Below, in pieces: positions 1-10,794 of a DNA stretch of 64,000 nt. Position 1 is the stretch's first letter. Every line of letters begins with the position of its first letter. The position numbers and the translations under genes are program-made. The stretch comes from Planctomycetota bacterium. GTDB lineage: Bacteria; Planctomycetota; Planctomycetia; Pirellulales; PNKZ01. The stretch spans positions 1-64,000 of the forward strand of contig JAFEBQ010000002.1 of assembly GCA_018242585.1 (NCBI GenBank). The letters run 5' to 3'. Below the pieces are notes generated by a model that did no database searches, had not been told where the DNA came from, and saw nothing but the letters and a program-made list of their open reading frames with translations.

Positions 1-1
1 C

Positions 2-343
2 GGCACCGGCGTGGTGATCGGCGAAACCTGCGAGATCGGCGACCACGTCAAGCTGTATCAGGGCGTGACGCTGGGCGCGCTCAGCTTTGCGACCGACTCG
101 GACGGGAACCTGGTCCGCGGGCTGAAGCGGCACCCGACCATCGAAGACAACGTGGTGGTCTACGCCAACGCCACGATTCTGGGCGGGGCGACGGTGATCG
201 GCCACGACTCGGTCGTGGGCTCGAGCGTGTGGCTGACGCGAAGCATCGACCCGCACACGACCGTCACGCTCGAAAAGCCCAAGCTGCGGATGCGCGCCGA
301 ATCGATCCAAGAGATGCAGGAAGAGTTGAATTATCAGATCTAG
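2..343 (+). CDS. cysE: Serine O-acetyltransferase, C-terminal part (5' end outside window)
   Basis: The open frame enters from the left edge and encodes the left-handed beta-helix part of a serine acetyltransferase, which makes O-acetylserine for cysteine synthesis in the cytoplasm. Visible are hexapeptide-repeat turns ([29 protein letters not shown]) and the family segment [12 protein letters not shown] with the catalytic-loop type of sequence following. The tail [20 protein letters not shown] differs from the short enteric CysE tail and suits the EpsC/SatA-like branch. About 113 codons are present and the N-terminal helical domain is missing only because of the window edge. The stop codon touches the inverted repeat that follows. 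Confidence 0.85.
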   Translation, partial: GTGVVIGETCEIGDHVKLYQGVTLGALSFATDSDGNLVRGLKRHPTIEDNVVVYANATILGGATVIGHDSVVGSSVWLTRSIDPHTTVTLEKPKLRMRAESIQEMQEELNYQI

Positions 344-472
344 AAGTTGCGAGTTGCTGGTTCCTAGTTGCTAGAGCAGACAAAAAACCGCCAGCGCCGC
401 GAGACGATTCTCAGCGACGCTGGCGGTTTTGCATTTTCACTAGCAACTAGGAACCAGCAACTAGCAACTTCT
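342..472. repeat. Inverted pair of heptamer-repeat arms around a terminator
   Basis: Two 33-bp arms, 342-374 and 440-472, are reverse complements with one mismatch. The right arm splits into degenerate 7-bp units CTAGCAA, CTAGGAA, CCAGCAA, CTAGCAA. A 34-bp stretch (436-469) recurs without mismatch at 31658-31691, in the BMC operon 31 kb away. The left arm begins inside the TAG stop codon of cysE, and the right arm ends just before the stop codon of the convergent DUF4912 gene. Confidence 0.9.
384..430. terminator. Bidirectional Rho-independent terminator between convergent genes
   Basis: A 13-bp perfect stem (AAAACCGCCAGCG at 384-396 with its complement at 418-430) is flanked by A and T runs, so it can terminate transcription from both the cysE side and the DUF4912 side. 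It sits at the centre of the larger inverted repeat 342-472. Confidence 0.85.
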
Positions 473-473
473 C

Positions 474-1673
474 TCAGTCACTCGAATCGCGGACCACCGG
501 TTCCATGACCTTGGTGTTTCGTTCGACGGCCAGGACGACGGTGCGCTGTTCCAGGCCATTGGCGCTGCAGGCCACGGCCGGAATCACCTGCCGGCAGTTC
601 GGCATGCTGTAACGAACCGTGAAGGTGCCATCTTCGCGGAGCTTAACCGGATCGCCCTGCAGCGTGACGTGGGCGTCGGGTTCGGTGGTGCCGTAAACGA
701 TCAGTTCGGCGTCCATCTCGAACGTAAAGCTCTTGCGGCGCGGCACGGCGGCCTGGACGCCCGAGCCGTAGCCCGTGAGCATCGGCGAGCCCATCGGCCG
801 GCGCAGGCGCTCTTCGAACAGCTCTTGGAGTTGGGTCGTGTCGCCATCGACGTTATAGCCGCCGCTCATGGCGTAGATCTTTTCGCAGTCTTCGGCCACG
901 GCGCTCCAATTCTCGTCGAGCGAATCTTTCGAGCCGGGGCGCGGCGTGCTGACGACGTTGCTGCGGGCCAGGGCGTGGAACCGGCCGCTGGTGGCCAGGT
1001 AGCCGATCACCACGCGGTAGGAACACGGTGGGTTCTTGACGTCGATGTACCAGTTGCTAACGCCACCGTGAATGTCGATGTCGCGAAGCTTGGTTTCGGC
1101 GGCGCTGGTGGTGCCACCTTCCGAGACTTCGAGCACTCGCAGAATCGGCTTGGCGCTGTGCCATTCCTGGCCCAGGGCGGCTTCGGCCCGCTCGACACCG
1201 GTGCGGCTAAGCTCCCAATAGGCGTGCAGCCAGTACGGATCGCGGACCATCGCCACCAGGCGATCCTTAACGCCGCCCGGCTTGTTCTGAGGCGTGTTCG
1301 ACGACAGATTCTTGAACCGCTGCTGTTCCAGCTTGGCCAACTGAATACGGCGCGAAGCGGCCGAGTCGGCTTTCGGCGTGGCCGGCTTGGCAGTCGGACG
1401 TACGGCGGGCTTGGCGGCCATTGGCGTGGCGCCGTTGCGCGCGATCGGCGCGCTGGCGGCACGCATGGGAGCGATCGACGTAGCCTTGGCCGCGATAGGC
1501 TTGGCCAGATGCATGGTAGCGCCGCTCTTCGCTCGATCGACCGACTTCGAGACGCGCAGCAGCGCTTTGACGAGTTGCTCCTTGCGCATGGCGTGCCAAC
1601 CTTGCACGCCATGCTTGCGTGCCAACTCGGCCAGATTCTTGGCGGTATACGTTTTGAGCGTTTCTGCAGTCAT
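474..1673 (-). CDS. Rho_N / DUF4912 domain protein
   Basis: This 399-residue protein begins with a Rho-N/SAP-like helical module (residues about 6-42, TYTAKNLAELARKHGVQGW), a short nucleic-acid-binding type fold. A long Ala/Pro/Lys-rich linker with low complexity follows (about 45-115). The C-terminal half matches DUF4912 (about 140-245, with RDPYWLHAYWEL and the SNWYIDV segment). A further domain (about 310-395) looks like a beta-sandwich. The family is widespread in Planctomycetes and Firmicutes and its molecular role is unknown. The basic, Pro/Ala-rich linker and Rho_N module suggest a cytoplasmic nucleic-acid-associated protein, which is inference. It is convergent with cysE across a shared terminator. 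Confidence 0.8.
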   Translation of the reverse strand: MTAETLKTYTAKNLAELARKHGVQGWHAMRKEQLVKALLRVSKSVDRAKSGATMHLAKPIAAKATSIAPMRAASAPIARNGATPMAAKPAVRPTAKPATPKADSAASRRIQLAKLEQQRFKNLSSNTPQNKPGGVKDRLVAMVRDPYWLHAYWELSRTGVERAEAALGQEWHSAKPILRVLEVSEGGTTSAAETKLRDIDIHGGVSNWYIDVKNPPCSYRVVIGYLATSGRFHALARSNVVSTPRPGSKDSLDENWSAVAEDCEKIYAMSGGYNVDGDTTQLQELFEERLRRPMGSPMLTGYGSGVQAAVPRRKSFTFEMDAELIVYGTTEPDAHVTLQGDPVKLREDGTFTVRYSMPNCRQVIPAVACSANGLEQRTVVLAVERNTKVMEPVVRDSSD

Positions 1674-2624
1674 GGGCGGCGATTCTCCCTAGCTAACGGC
1701 GCGCACGCTGCGGTCGACGATCACTCGACTTGGTTGATCGTCGGTCATGGCAGACAAACAGCGTTGCGTGACGATTCGGTGAAACTTTAATATTCGGTGG
1801 GCGCTAGCGTCGTGACGACTCGACAGCGAAGGCGAGGTCACAAGCGGGTCGAGATCAGGTGGCGCTGGTCAGAGTTCCGCGAGCAGTTCGACCCTGGGCG
1901 CTTGACTGTCTCGCGTCATCACGACACCTGCGCGGCCCTGGGATTCAAAACTCTCGTGCCCTGACAACCGACCTGATCTCCCATCACGATCAAAGGGCTA
2001 TCGTGGCGTGTGGTCCAAAGCGGGGTGACCACGGGCAACCAAAGACAGGAGACTTGCCGGCGAGCTTCCGTCGTCCATTTTGGGCCAGCCGCGACAGCGG
2101 TTTCCCAATTCGGGACGCGCGAAAATTCGCTTAATTCCGAGTTTAACCGTGGTGTGCCGGATATGCAAACAACGAGCAACCCAATAGAGGGGGTTTCGTG
2201 CCCGCTGTTGGTGTTGAGCAGGGCCGCACGACAGCCTGTCGTGGAGTGCCTTGAACGACCTGTGTGTTCTCAGTGAATCGTGATTCTAAGATCACGAAAG
2301 CTGAATCGCCGCTGGTTCAATAGCAGGGCTCGTTTGGCTGATTTGGTGTCGAGAAGCGGGCGTTTCAAGCCCTTGAAAACAGTCATGTTATGGCTGCGGG
2401 CGCGACTTTGTGAAAAAAAACACTAATTTGTTCGCAGGGTCGTTGACAACTCTAACTTGCGACCGTTACAGTTCTGTCACGCTCGCACCGCCTTTGTGCC
2501 AGCACTAGCCCAGCTAGGTGGGATATTCACTCGTCTGGCCAAGTCGTGGCAGCGGTTTTCTTGCTCTGTTGACACTATCCGTTTACCGGTTGCTGTTCGT
2601 GCCAGCCCACCGGTCGGACCATCC
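1674..2624. other. 950-bp spacer upstream of the ATP synthase operon, no gene recognised
   Basis: I find no convincing protein gene here. Short frames (for example 2010-2276) lack a ribosome site, domain or codon bias. The stretch is less GC-rich than its surroundings and has small hairpins, such as TCGTGAT...ATCACGA at about 2278-2299, and an A run at 2413-2420. It could hold a long leader or a small RNA, but nothing in the sequence proves that. Confidence 0.4.
2443..2472 (+). promoter_or_regulatory. Candidate sigma-70 promoter for the atp operon
   Basis: A perfect -35 box TTGACA (2443-2448) is followed after 18 bp by TACAGT (2467-2472), which matches 4 of 6 bases of the -10 consensus. It lies about 155 bp upstream of the first gene of the ATP synthase operon and is the best promoter match in the spacer. 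Confidence 0.5.
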
Positions 2625-2626
2625 AT

Positions 2627-2848
2627 GTGACCGACTCGCCTCCTCGACCACCGATGGGTGAAGCCCTTGATTGGGTCTCGCGCATCTTCTCGGTGGTCAT
2701 CGTGATGGTGGGGCCCGGGCTCCTGGGGCAATGGCTCGACCGCAAGTTTGGCTTGCACTTTCTAGCCACGGTCGGATTCGTCGGCGGGCTGTTGATCGGG
2801 ATGGCTTATCTGATCTGGCTGGTCGGCAAACTCGGCAAGCCCAAGTAA
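2627..2848 (+). CDS. AtpZ/AtpI-like small membrane protein
   Basis: This 73-residue protein has two predicted membrane helices (about 17-36 and 43-65) separated by the loop GQWLDRKFGLHF. That is the layout of the AtpZ / 'F0F1-ATPase subunit (Ca2+/Mg2+ transporter)' family (AtpZ/AtpI). Family members are encoded at the head of atp operons and assist assembly of the c-ring or cation handling. The GTG at 2627 is used as start. An overlapping ATG two bases upstream is followed at once by a stop, and the next in-frame start would remove only nine residues. The position as first gene of the operon supports the call. Confidence 0.75.
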   Translation: MTDSPPRPPMGEALDWVSRIFSVVIVMVGPGLLGQWLDRKFGLHFLATVGFVGGLLIGMAYLIWLVGKLGKPK

Positions 2849-2928
2849 GCGATCCCTGCTGAGTACTAAGAAAAGCTCGTAGAAAAAAACCACCGCACGT
2901 TTACCGGCGACAAGACACGACGTCTCGC

Positions 2929-3420
2929 ATGAGCACCTCGCCTAACACTCACGAATCGCGACCGGCGCGCGGCGGCATGATCGCCACGCTATTGGTCTTG
3001 ATCGTGGTGATGTGCGCGGCCACGGCTGTGTGCGCCTGGCGCGCCGGCGTTGCCGACGGTGTCGAAGGCGTGCGGGCCGCGATCGTGGCCGGAACCATCT
3101 GCACGCTGGCCGCGGCCACGGCGCTAATCATCGGCATGTTGCTGCACAACACGCCGTGGGGCATTCACGCCATGCTCGGCGGCACGCTGATTCGCACGGG
3201 CATTCCGCTGGCCGCCGGGGCGATCTTACAGGCCCAGGGTGGCGCGCTGGCCCGGGGCCACATCATGAGCCATTTACTCGCACTCTTCTTGTGCGCGCTG
3301 GCGGTGGAAACGTCGTTGCTGTGGCGCTGGATTCACGTGCATAGTGTTCCCGCCATTAAAACGATGCGGCGTCCCCGCCAGCAAGACGATGCGGCGAAAG
3401 GTTGCTTAAGCGATGGCTGA
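2929..3420 (+). CDS. AtpI-like membrane protein of the ATP synthase operon
   Basis: This 163-residue hydrophobic protein has four predicted membrane helices (about 17-38, 48-73, 80-97, 108-130) and a basic cytoplasmic tail. The sequence is not strongly diagnostic. Its size, topology and place between the AtpZ-like gene and atpB are those of AtpI/'ATP synthase protein I', a non-essential assembly factor for the c-ring. The last eight bases overlap the atpB start codon, which points to translational coupling. Identity as AtpI is inferred mainly from position. Confidence 0.6.
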   Translation: MSTSPNTHESRPARGGMIATLLVLIVVMCAATAVCAWRAGVADGVEGVRAAIVAGTICTLAAATALIIGMLLHNTPWGIHAMLGGTLIRTGIPLAAGAILQAQGGALARGHIMSHLLALFLCALAVETSLLWRWIHVHSVPAIKTMRRPRQQDDAAKGCLSDG

Positions 3421-4537
3421 CCCGATCCTGCACATCAAGGACGCCTACTTCTTCGAGATTCCGAAGAATCTCTGGACGTACAACTTCCACAGCTATGACG
3501 AGGTCAAGCTGCCCATCGGGCATGCCAACCTGGTCAAGCTGGCCCAGGATCACCATCTATCGATTGGCGAATTCAACAAAGCCCTCGACGGCAAAATCCT
3601 GATTCCGCAACCCGTCGCCACGCTGAAGAACCTGTACGAAAAAGAGAGCGGCTTCGCCATCTCGAAGTACATGCTTCTCGAACTGCTGGCCGCGGCAATT
3701 GTCTGTTGGCTATTCATTCGGCTGGCCAACCGGATTGCGCGCGAAGGACTGCCCAAGGGCCGCGCGGTCAATCTGCTCGAATCGATGTTGCTGTTTGTGC
3801 GCGACCAGATCGTGCGCCCGGTCATCGGCGAGCATCATCACGACGAGCACGGCCATGACGAGAGCCACGAAGGCCATCATGAAGGGCATGCGTTGCACAG
3901 CCACGGCGTGCTGAACGGCGACGAAGCCGGCCACGAGTTCGCGCACAGTGAGCACAAGCTTGCCGCCGTGCCCGACCATGCGGCCCACGCGGTTCCCAAG
4001 GTCGGCCACGGCGCCGACCGGCTGTTGCCGTTGTTCTGGACGATGTTCTTTTTCATTCTCATGTGCAACCTGTTGGGGATGATTCCCTGGCTTGGCGCGC
4101 CAACCAGCGAGCTCGGTGTGACGTTCGGCTTGGCCTGTGTCACGTTCGCCGCGACGTTGTCGCTGGGGATGATGACGTTCGGCCCGCTGAAGTGGTGGTG
4201 GTACCAGGTGCCCAAGATGGACCTCCCCTGGTACGTCTGGCCCCTGAAACTTGGCATTCTGGTGATTGAGTTGCTGGGGCTGGTGATCAAGCACCTGATC
4301 CTGAGCGTGCGTCTGTTGGCCAACATGGTGGCCGGCCACCTGGTGCTGTTGGGAATCATGGCGTTGATCGTCGGGGCCGCCACGGCCTCGACCGGCATGT
4401 GGGCCGGCGTCACCGCGGCCAGCGTCGTTGGTTCGACTTTGTTTAGTTGCCTGGAACTGTTTGTGGCTTTCCTCCAGGCCTATGTGTTCACGCTGTTATC
4501 GACCCTGTTCATTGGCGCGGCCATGCATCGGCACTAG
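3413..4537 (+). CDS. atpB: ATP synthase F0 subunit a with a His-rich insert
   Basis: Subunit a forms the proton half-channels next to the c-ring in the cytoplasmic membrane. The essential arginine lies in the conserved segment LSVRLLANMVAGH (Arg300). The aromatic helix segment FWTMFFFILMCNLLGMIPW and the C-terminal helices also fit. At 374 residues it is roughly 100 longer than the usual protein. The extra length is an N-terminal extension plus a hydrophilic His-rich stretch (residues 141-199 hold 17 His, with many Asp/Glu) between the first membrane helix (about 86-108) and the rest. The start overlaps the end of the AtpI-like gene. Confidence 0.95.
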   Translation: MADPILHIKDAYFFEIPKNLWTYNFHSYDEVKLPIGHANLVKLAQDHHLSIGEFNKALDGKILIPQPVATLKNLYEKESGFAISKYMLLELLAAAIVCWLFIRLANRIAREGLPKGRAVNLLESMLLFVRDQIVRPVIGEHHHDEHGHDESHEGHHEGHALHSHGVLNGDEAGHEFAHSEHKLAAVPDHAAHAVPKVGHGADRLLPLFWTMFFFILMCNLLGMIPWLGAPTSELGVTFGLACVTFAATLSLGMMTFGPLKWWWYQVPKMDLPWYVWPLKLGILVIELLGLVIKHLILSVRLLANMVAGHLVLLGIMALIVGAATASTGMWAGVTAASVVGSTLFSCLELFVAFLQAYVFTLLSTLFIGAAMHRH

Positions 4538-4597
4538 TCGCGTCCGAAACCGTTTTTTGATCGCATGGTTCTTACTTCGTAGAAGGAGATGGTTAAC

Positions 4598-4903
4598 GTG
4601 AATAAGTTCGCAAGCTTGACCTCGCTGGTGTTCGGTATGTTGTTGATTGCCGCCCCGGCCATGGCTGCCGACGGCTCGGCCATCAGCTTCAGCGGCGCGT
4701 TCGGCGCTGGCCTCGTCGTGATCGGCGCCGCCTACGGCATCGGCAAGCTGGCCTCGGCCGCGCTCGAGAGCATGGCTCGCCAGCCCGAAGTGGCCGCCAA
4801 CTTGCAGGTCGCCATGATCATCGCGGCGGCGTTGATCGAAGGTTTCACGTTCTACGCCCTGATCGTCTGCTCGGGTCAGAACCCCTGGCCGGCCGCTGGC
4901 TAA
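4598..4903 (+). CDS. atpE: ATP synthase F0 subunit c with N-terminal signal-like extension
   Basis: Subunit c makes the rotating membrane ring. The protein ends in two membrane helices joined by the polar loop RQPE, and the ion-carrying glutamate is in ALIEGFTFYAL. GTG at 4598 is preferred as start because the strong ribosome site AGAAGGAG (4581-4588) is nine bases upstream. An in-frame ATG at 4589 directly abuts that site and has no spacing. From the GTG start the first 24 residues resemble a cleavable signal (ending AMA before AD), an extension also seen in c-subunits of some other bacteria. The residues after the Glu (GFT) do not show the usual sodium-site pattern, so proton coupling is the likelier reading. 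Confidence 0.93.
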   Translation: MNKFASLTSLVFGMLLIAAPAMAADGSAISFSGAFGAGLVVIGAAYGIGKLASAALESMARQPEVAANLQVAMIIAAALIEGFTFYALIVCSGQNPWPAAG

Positions 4904-4960
4904 GCGTCGACTCGTTCGCTTCGATCGCCCGCGGTTCACTGAACCTTGAAGGTTGCTGCT

Positions 4961-5599
4961 ATGTTGCGATTTGTCTTTGCGTTGTGGCTAACGCTGGTCA
5001 GTTTTGGTCTGACGCCGTCATTGCTGGCGGCTGATGCGCCGAGCGATCACGGCCACGGGCACGCCCACTTGGGCGATCCCGAGCACCCGTCGGCTCGCGA
5101 CCCGCTACAGTTCAAGACCGATCTGGCCATTTACTCGTTCGTGGTGTTCCTGCTGCTGATGCTGATTCTCCGCAAGTTCGCTTGGGGACCGATCAGCAAG
5201 GCGCTCGACACCCGCGAGCAGCGCGTGGCCGACGATCTGGCGGCGGCGGCGCGGCATCACTCCGAGGCCAAGCAGTTGTTGTCCCAGTACGAGGCCAAGC
5301 TGGCCGCGGCCCAGGACGAAGTGCGTCAGACCATCGACGAAGCGCGCCGCAACGCGCAAGCGATGCAAGACGACCTGCTGGCCAAGGCTCGCACCGACGC
5401 CAGCAACGAAATGGCCCGAGCCAAGCGCGAGATCGATCTGGCGCGGGACCAGGCGTTGGAGCAACTGGCCCAACTGGGCGCGAACCTGGCGGTCGACCTG
5501 GCCGGCAAGATCGTGCGCAGCAAACTGCAACCGGCGGACCATGCCGCGTTGATCGACGAGGCGATGAAGAACCTGGCCCCCACGGCAGGCAAGCACTGA
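4961..5599 (+). CDS. atpF: ATP synthase F0 subunit b
   Basis: The b subunit is the peripheral stalk. After an N-terminal hydrophobic segment that looks like a signal peptide (ending LLAADA) there is a short His-rich linker (His30, 32, 34, 36, 42), then a membrane helix (about 55-72) and a long Ala/Gln/Glu-rich coiled coil (about 80-200). ATG 4961 is chosen because GAAGGT lies about seven bases upstream; the in-frame TTG 15 bases earlier has no site. The His-rich linker faces the same compartment question as the His-rich insert in subunit a. Confidence 0.9.
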   Translation: MLRFVFALWLTLVSFGLTPSLLAADAPSDHGHGHAHLGDPEHPSARDPLQFKTDLAIYSFVVFLLLMLILRKFAWGPISKALDTREQRVADDLAAAARHHSEAKQLLSQYEAKLAAAQDEVRQTIDEARRNAQAMQDDLLAKARTDASNEMARAKREIDLARDQALEQLAQLGANLAVDLAGKIVRSKLQPADHAALIDEAMKNLAPTAGKH

Positions 5600-5650
5600 A
5601 CCGTCGGGCAACCAACCTAGGTCATTCGAGTCGAAGAGCAAGGTTAGTCG

Positions 5651-6334
5651 ATGAGCAACGCCGAGCACTTGAACCCAGCCGATCAGCAAGACCAGGACGA
5701 GCACCTGTCGTCCTCGGTCGAATCGCACCAGATCGACGTGGGCGCCTACCACGTCGGGTTGGTCTATGCCAACGCGCTGCTGGCGGCGGCCCAATCGGCC
5801 GGCAAGGTCGACGACATCGTGGCCGAGTTCGACGCGCTAATTTCCGAGGTTGTCAATCGGTTGCCCCGGTTCGTCGATCTGTTGTCGTCCGAGATGATCG
5901 CGGCCGAGGAAAAGCGGGCGATCTTCGATCGCGCGCTCAAAGGGCAAATCTCGCCGCTGTTGCTCAACTTTTTACATGTCGTCGTCGAGCATCGACGCGG
6001 CAACTGCTTGCGGGCCATGCACCGCGCGCTGCTCGACCTGGTCGATCAGTTGCGCGGCCGAGTCCGCGTTCACGTCACCACGGCCGCGTCGCTTGACGCC
6101 GCGGCTCGCAATAACATCATCGCCCAGTTGCGCACCAAGCTGGGCGCCGAACCAGTGATCGAGTCGCAAGTCGACCCGGCGCTGATCGGCGGCGCGGTCT
6201 TCCGCGTCGGAGACACCGTATACGACGGGTCCGTGGCCTCGCGGCTCAACCGGATTCGCCAACAGATGATCAATAGGAGCGTCCATGAAATTCAAAGCCG
6301 ACGAGATCGCTTCAGTTCTGCAGCAGGAAATTGA
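5651..6334 (+). CDS. atpH: ATP synthase F1 subunit delta
   Basis: Delta joins F1 to the b stalk. The middle of the protein shows the helical OSCP/delta domain ([22 protein letters not shown]), and the C-terminal part shows the conserved IDPALIGG-type strand (here [26 protein letters not shown]). At 227 residues it is longer than the usual 180, with about 35 extra hydrophilic residues at the start. The frame runs 50 bp into atpA, so the last 17 codons overlap the start of the next gene. Family members usually end near RLNRIRQQM, so the tail may be dispensable. Confidence 0.92.
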   Translation: MSNAEHLNPADQQDQDEHLSSSVESHQIDVGAYHVGLVYANALLAAAQSAGKVDDIVAEFDALISEVVNRLPRFVDLLSSEMIAAEEKRAIFDRALKGQISPLLLNFLHVVVEHRRGNCLRAMHRALLDLVDQLRGRVRVHVTTAASLDAAARNNIIAQLRTKLGAEPVIESQVDPALIGGAVFRVGDTVYDGSVASRLNRIRQQMINRSVHEIQSRRDRFSSAAGN

Positions 6335-7820
6335 GCACTACCAGTCGCAAATCGACGTTCGCGAAGTCGGTCGCGTGCTCGAGGTCGGCGACGGCATTGC
6401 CCGCGTCTATGGCCTGAGCGGCGTGATGGCCGGCGAAATGGTCGAGTTCCCCAACGGCGTGCAAGGGTTGGCTTTCAACCTGGAAGAGCACTCCGTTGGC
6501 GTGATCATCCTGGGCGACTATCTGAGCATTCGCGAAGGGGAAGAGGTCCGCAGCACGGGCCGCTTGCTCAGCGTGCCGGTCGGCGACGCCCTGTTGGGTC
6601 GCGTGGTCGATCCGCTGGGCAACCCGCTGGACGGCAAGGGCCCGATCGCCAGTAGCGAGCGCCGCCCAGTCGAAAGCATGGCCCCCGGCGTGGCCGAGCG
6701 CCAGCCTGTGCGCGAGCCGCTGCAAACCGGGCTCAAGGCCATCGACGCCATGACGCCCATCGGCCGCGGCCAGCGCGAATTGGTCATCGGTGACCGCAAG
6801 ACCGGCAAGACCGCCATCGGCCTGGACGCGATCATCAACCAGAAGAACTCGGGCGTGAAGTGCTTCTACGTCGCGGTCGGTCAAAAGGAATCGACCGTCG
6901 CCGGCGTGATCGAAGCCTTGCGCCACCACGGCGCGATGGACTATACGACGGTCATCGTCGCCGGCGCCAGCGACCCGGCCCCGCTGCAATACATCGCCCC
7001 CTACGCGGGCACGGCGATGGCCGAATACTTCATGTACAACGGGCAGCACTCGCTGATCATTTACGACGACTTGTCGAAGCAGGCCCAGGCTTATCGCCAG
7101 TTGTCGCTGCTGATGCGTCGTCCCCCCGGACGCGAAGCCTACCCGGGCGACGTGTTCTACGCCCACAGCCGGTTGCTCGAACGCTCGTCCAAGCTGAGCG
7201 ACGCACTGGGCGGCGGCTCGCTGACCAGCTTGCCGATCATCGAGACCCTGGAAGGGGAAGTCTCGGCGTACATCCCGACGAACGTCATCTCGATCACCGA
7301 TGGCCAGATTTACCTGCAGCCCGACTTGTTCTTTGCCGGCCAGCGTCCGGCCATGAACGTCGGTATCTCGGTGTCGCGCGTCGGCGGTGCCGCTCAGATT
7401 CCGGCCATGAAGACCGTGGCCGGCGGTTTGCGTCTGCAACTGGCGGCCTTCCGCGAGTTGGAAGCGTTCGCCCAGTTGGGTACCGACCTGGACCCGGCCA
7501 CGCAACAGCGGTTGGATCGCGGTTACCGGATGATCGAGTTGTTGAAGCAAGGTCAGTACGCGCCGCTGGATGTGCTCGACGAGGTGCTCAGCATTTACGC
7601 CGGCACGCGCGGTCACCTGGACAAGGTGCCCCGCGACCAGGTGGCGACATGGGAACGCGAGTTCCACCAGTACATGCACGCCAACCAGGCCGCGTTCATG
7701 ACCAAGCTAAAGGAAACCAAGAAGCTCGAAATCGACAAGGCGACCGACACGAGTGCCGACCTGGAAGCCGCCATCGCGGCCTTCCAGAAGCAGTACGCGG
7801 CCGCCCACGGCAAGAAGTAA
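6285..7820 (+). CDS. atpA: ATP synthase F1 subunit alpha
   Basis: This is the non-catalytic nucleotide-binding subunit of F1, 511 residues and of normal length. The Walker A loop [11 protein letters not shown] is near residue 170, with the beta-barrel crown before it and the C-terminal helical domain after. The ribosome site AGGAG (6275-6279) is five bases before the ATG, although this start lies inside the 3' end of atpH. Codon use is strongly GC-rich like its neighbours. Confidence 0.98.
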   Translation: MKFKADEIASVLQQEIEHYQSQIDVREVGRVLEVGDGIARVYGLSGVMAGEMVEFPNGVQGLAFNLEEHSVGVIILGDYLSIREGEEVRSTGRLLSVPVGDALLGRVVDPLGNPLDGKGPIASSERRPVESMAPGVAERQPVREPLQTGLKAIDAMTPIGRGQRELVIGDRKTGKTAIGLDAIINQKNSGVKCFYVAVGQKESTVAGVIEALRHHGAMDYTTVIVAGASDPAPLQYIAPYAGTAMAEYFMYNGQHSLIIYDDLSKQAQAYRQLSLLMRRPPGREAYPGDVFYAHSRLLERSSKLSDALGGGSLTSLPIIETLEGEVSAYIPTNVISITDGQIYLQPDLFFAGQRPAMNVGISVSRVGGAAQIPAMKTVAGGLRLQLAAFRELEAFAQLGTDLDPATQQRLDRGYRMIELLKQGQYAPLDVLDEVLSIYAGTRGHLDKVPRDQVATWEREFHQYMHANQAAFMTKLKETKKLEIDKATDTSADLEAAIAAFQKQYAAAHGKK

Positions 7821-7909
7821 GCAAGGTCAGGGGAAGCTCCCAGGCGGAATGACTTTGGCGACAGCGAAACTGGGTTACCAGCAAATCTGACGGCAAGGGA
7901 CCAACAGCC

Positions 7910-8326
7910 ATGAGCAACGACATCCCTCCGGTTCCACCATTGGAACCTGAGGTCATGCCGACAGGATCGCTAACGAATGACGAGAAGTTGTGGGCGACGT
8001 TTGCTCACTTGTCCGCGTTGGCAATTCTGCTTCAGGTTCCCGTTGGCAACGTGATTGGTCCGTTGGTGATTTGGCTGATTAAGCGAAATGAATCAGGTTT
8101 CGTTGATGCACATGGCAAGGAGTCTCTGAACTTTCAGATCTCCATTACGCTGTATTTGTTGGTGATGATTGCTATTGGGGCCATTACCTGCGTTTTGCTT
8201 CCGATAGTCGTGGTATTGGGTCTGGCGATTGAAGTGGCAGCCGCGGTCTTCGTGATCATGGCTGCGATGAAAGCAAATAACGGCGAAATGTACGAATATC
8301 CGCTGACGATTCGTCTGATTAAGTAA
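7910..8326 (+). CDS. DUF4870 membrane protein inserted in the atp operon
   Basis: This 138-residue protein has a Pro-rich start and a segment typical of DUF4870 (LWATFAHLSALAILLQVPVGNVIGPLVIWLIKRNES, then FVDAHGKESLNFQISI). Three to four membrane helices follow, and it ends EYPLTIRLIK. DUF4870 proteins resemble Tic20-like membrane proteins and have no established role. It sits between atpA and atpG on the same strand, where no ATP synthase subunit is expected. Its base composition is close to 52% GC in the lines I counted, lower than the flanking atp genes, with T-rich codons. That suggests later insertion into the operon. Confidence 0.85.
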   Translation: MSNDIPPVPPLEPEVMPTGSLTNDEKLWATFAHLSALAILLQVPVGNVIGPLVIWLIKRNESGFVDAHGKESLNFQISITLYLLVMIAIGAITCVLLPIVVVLGLAIEVAAAVFVIMAAMKANNGEMYEYPLTIRLIK

Positions 8327-8347
8327 CTAACGCGTTAAACGACAGAC

Positions 8348-9229
8348 ATGGCAAAAGCTCGCGCTCTCGATAAACGACGCAAGTCGGTCAAGAACATCCG
8401 CAAGATCACGCGGACCATGGAATTGATCGCCACCGCGCGATTCAAAAAGGCCATGGACCGCGCCCACGCCGCCACGGCTTACACCAAGCGGATGACCGCG
8501 CTGGTGGCCGATCTGGCGAACAGCGGCCTGACGGTCAGCCATCCCTTGTTGGATGCGCGGCCCGAGACCAAGACCGTGGCGCTGCTGGTCTTGACCGGCA
8601 ATCGCGGCCTGTGCGGCGGTTATAACTCGAATGTCCAGCGCGCCGGTCTGGCTCGCTACCAGGAACTGAAAGCTTCGATCCCCAACGTGCGACTCGAAGT
8701 CTCGGGCAAGCGCGGCATCTCGGCCTTCAAGTTCCGCGGCGCTACGCCCGACGTCAGCTACACCCAGTTCGAGGACAAGCCGACGTTCGAGGAAATTGAC
8801 GCCCTGGCCAGCCAGTACCTCGAAGAGTTCATCACCCGCAAGATCGACCGGCTGGACGTGGTGTACACCCAGTTCACGAACATTGCCCGCCAACAAGCCG
8901 TGGTCGAAACGCTGTTGCCGCTCGGCTCGCTCACCGGCGCTGACAGCGGCGGCGAGTCCCACAGCAGCCGGATGTACGAGTTCATGCCGTCGGCCGAAAG
9001 CATTTTGGAAGAGGTCGTACCGACCAGCTTCAAGATCAAGTTGTTCAAGTGCTTTCTCGACGCCGCGGTCAGCGAGCAGATCGCCCGCATGGTGGCCATG
9101 AAGGCGGCCACCGAAAACGCCGACAAGCTGATCAAGCGGTTGGCCATGCAGTACAACCGCGCTCGGCAAAGTCAGATCACCTCGGAAATCATGGAAGTCC
9201 TCGGCGGCGTCGAAGCGCTGAAGGGCTAA
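8348..9229 (+). CDS. atpG: ATP synthase F1 subunit gamma
   Basis: Gamma is the rotor shaft of F1. The 293-residue protein starts with the typical coiled helix (RRKSVKNIRKITRTMELIA) that enters the alpha/beta barrel and ends with the matching C-terminal helix (ARQSQITSEIMEVLGG). The central segment TGNRGLCGGYNSN is the family signature. The gene begins 21 bp after the DUF4870 gene. Confidence 0.97.
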   Translation: MAKARALDKRRKSVKNIRKITRTMELIATARFKKAMDRAHAATAYTKRMTALVADLANSGLTVSHPLLDARPETKTVALLVLTGNRGLCGGYNSNVQRAGLARYQELKASIPNVRLEVSGKRGISAFKFRGATPDVSYTQFEDKPTFEEIDALASQYLEEFITRKIDRLDVVYTQFTNIARQQAVVETLLPLGSLTGADSGGESHSSRMYEFMPSAESILEEVVPTSFKIKLFKCFLDAAVSEQIARMVAMKAATENADKLIKRLAMQYNRARQSQITSEIMEVLGGVEALKG

Positions 9230-10759
<1,530 letters not shown>

Positions 10760-10794
10760 TTCTTGTCCGGGCCGCCGCCGCGCAGCGGCCGCAT

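Noticed and set aside
2010-2276. 88-codon frame in the atp upstream spacer
   Set aside because: No ribosome site, no domain, composition unlike the genes around it.
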